A stretch of 64,000 bases of DNA from Sphingomonas sp. PsM26 (GTDB taxonomy: Bacteria > Pseudomonadota > Alphaproteobacteria > Sphingomonadales > Sphingomonadaceae), in assembly GCA_030433805.1 (NCBI GenBank), contig JARUXA010000005.1, positions 1-64,000 on the forward strand. Reading direction: 5' to 3'. Below the pieces are notes generated by a model. It saw only the letters and a program-made list of their open reading frames with translations. It did not search any database and had not been told where the DNA came from. Of this stretch, positions 63,214 to 64,000 are shown piece after piece. The position numbers and the translations under genes are program-made. Each line of letters begins with the position of its first letter. The stretch's first letter is position 1.

Positions 63214-64000
63214 ATGAAGCAATACGCGACGCTTTGCGCTGGGCTGGCAATGGTTTGCGTCCATCCGGCTGCGGCACAGACAGTAGTCGATCCCGCAGCG
63301 CCGCGCGGGCAAACCGCTGCCGACCCGGCATCCGACGCTCGGTCCGACAGTGAAAGGCTGCCGGATATCGTCGTCACCGCGCAGCGCCGCGAGCAATCGC
63401 TGCAGAAGGTGCCGATCAGCGTTACCGCCTTCACCGCGGACAATATCGCCGCGTTGACCGCAGAATCGATCGGCGACCTCGACACCTTCACGCCTGGTCT
63501 CACAATCAACGATACGTCGGTCACGCAGCCCAGCTTCACGGTGCGCGGCGTGGCGACCGACGATTTCGGGATCGGCACCGATCCCTCGGTCGGTATCTTC
63601 ATCGACGGCATTTATTCGGGGCGATCGGGGTCGTCGCTGATATTCTTCAACGACGTCGCCCGGGTCGAAGTCCTGAAAGGGCCGCAAGGCACGTTGTTCG
63701 GTCGCAACACCTCGGCCGGGGCGATCTCGATCATCACCAACAAGCCGAACGATACGCGGTCGCTGAGCGGCACGGTGCAAATCGGCAACTTCAAGAAAAT
63801 CCGCGGCGATGCGACGCTCAATCTGCCGCTCACCGATACGCTCTTCCTGCGCCTGAACGGCGTCGCCAATGACCGCGAAGGCTATCTCAGGGACGCACTG
63901 ACCGGTCGGCGGCGCGAGCGCGAGAACAACGCATCGGGGCGTGCCGCCTTACGCTGGGCGCCGAGCGACGCCACCGACTTCGTGCTCGCTTACGATCATG
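63214..64000 (+). CDS. TonB-dependent receptor, N-terminal part only
   Basis: An open frame from ATG 63214 (GGGGAG seven bases upstream; ATG 63208 is too close) to the window end, 262 codons. Signal peptide MKQYATLCAGLAMVCVHPAAA. The plug motif LPDIVVTAQRREQSLQKVPISV is followed by SIGDLDTFTPGLTINDTSVTQPSFTVRGVATDDFG, VEVLKGPQGTLFGRNTSAGAISIIT and the start of the barrel. The C-terminus is cut by the window. Likely imports the substrate handled by the preceding esterase-like gene. Confidence 0.93.
   Translation, partial: MKQYATLCAGLAMVCVHPAAAQTVVDPAAPRGQTAADPASDARSDSERLPDIVVTAQRREQSLQKVPISVTAFTADNIAALTAESIGDLDTFTPGLTINDTSVTQPSFTVRGVATDDFGIGTDPSVGIFIDGIYSGRSGSSLIFFNDVARVEVLKGPQGTLFGRNTSAGAISIITNKPNDTRSLSGTVQIGNFKKIRGDATLNLPLTDTLFLRLNGVANDREGYLRDALTGRRRERENNASGRAALRWAPSDATDFVLAYDH

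Overview
The window looks like a chromosomal segment of a Sphingomonas-type alphaproteobacterium. The evidence is a GC-rich sequence, the TonB-receptor / SapC / cupin / tryptophan-halogenase block, several further TonB-receptor genes or remnants, small proteins of sphingomonad type, and a bdcA/bdcR pair. No rRNA, complete tRNA or CRISPR array was seen. Family assignments come from reading the translated sequence, not from database searches.

Layout. (1) 1-7.9 kb, minus strand: a glycan-building cluster of overlapping genes. It holds a GT4 glycosyltransferase, a zinc-type MDR dehydrogenase, a GT4 fused in frame to a Gfo/Idh/MocA oxidoreductase, a glycosyltransferase fused to UDP-galactopyranose mutase, and another glycosyltransferase. 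(2) 8.2-9.8 kb: two small hypothetical proteins and a 3-methyladenine-DNA glycosylase. (3) 9.9-14.6 kb, minus strand: a tight run of MBL-fold hydrolase, DUF892 ferritin-like protein, a 27-codon ORF, a 716-aa probable (alpha/alpha)6 protein and a GH130 phosphorylase-like protein. (4) 15-18.8 kb: Mn catalase, a small protein, a DUF4142 protein, an NAD(P)H-hydrate dehydratase gene cut by an in-frame TGA, and a histidine phosphatase. (5) 18.9-35.8 kb: an accessory zone of exported hydrolases (S41, polysaccharide deacetylase, DUF885, S9, alpha/beta hydrolase), hypothetical proteins and rlmJ. Its transcription units are separated by at least three families of interspersed repeats. The zone starts with a bdcA fragment and ends at what looks like the 3' end of an initiator tRNA plus a strong hairpin, so it may be a genomic island. 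(6) 36-43.4 kb: IS110 remnant, then tryptophan halogenase, cupin-like protein, SapC and a TonB-dependent receptor, with LacI-like and other dyads upstream of the receptor. (7) 43.7-45.4 kb: a broken large serine recombinase. (8) 45.5-49.6 kb: AEC transporter and FAD/NAD-binding protein operon, then divergent bdcR and bdcA around a palindrome. (9) 49.9-57.9 kb: TonB-receptor remnant, LysR regulator divergent from an aldo/keto reductase, glutathionyl-hydroquinone reductase, a GAF-PAS-PAS-GGDEF-EAL protein and a lone PAS protein. (10) 58.3-64 kb: RND-pump remnant, LytS/LytTR-type two-component pair, an esterase-like protein lacking its nucleophile serine, and the start of a second TonB-dependent receptor cut by the window end.

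How the genes work together (inference). The 1-13 kb genes probably make and trim a galactofuranose-containing surface glycan. The 13-17 kb genes look like oxidative or desiccation stress functions. The 19-34 kb zone holds secreted peptide- and polymer-degrading enzymes. The two TonB-receptor loci are carbohydrate or chelate uptake systems with their own regulators. Several gene remnants (bdcA, TonB receptor, RND pump, IS110, recombinase) show that the window has been repeatedly rearranged.
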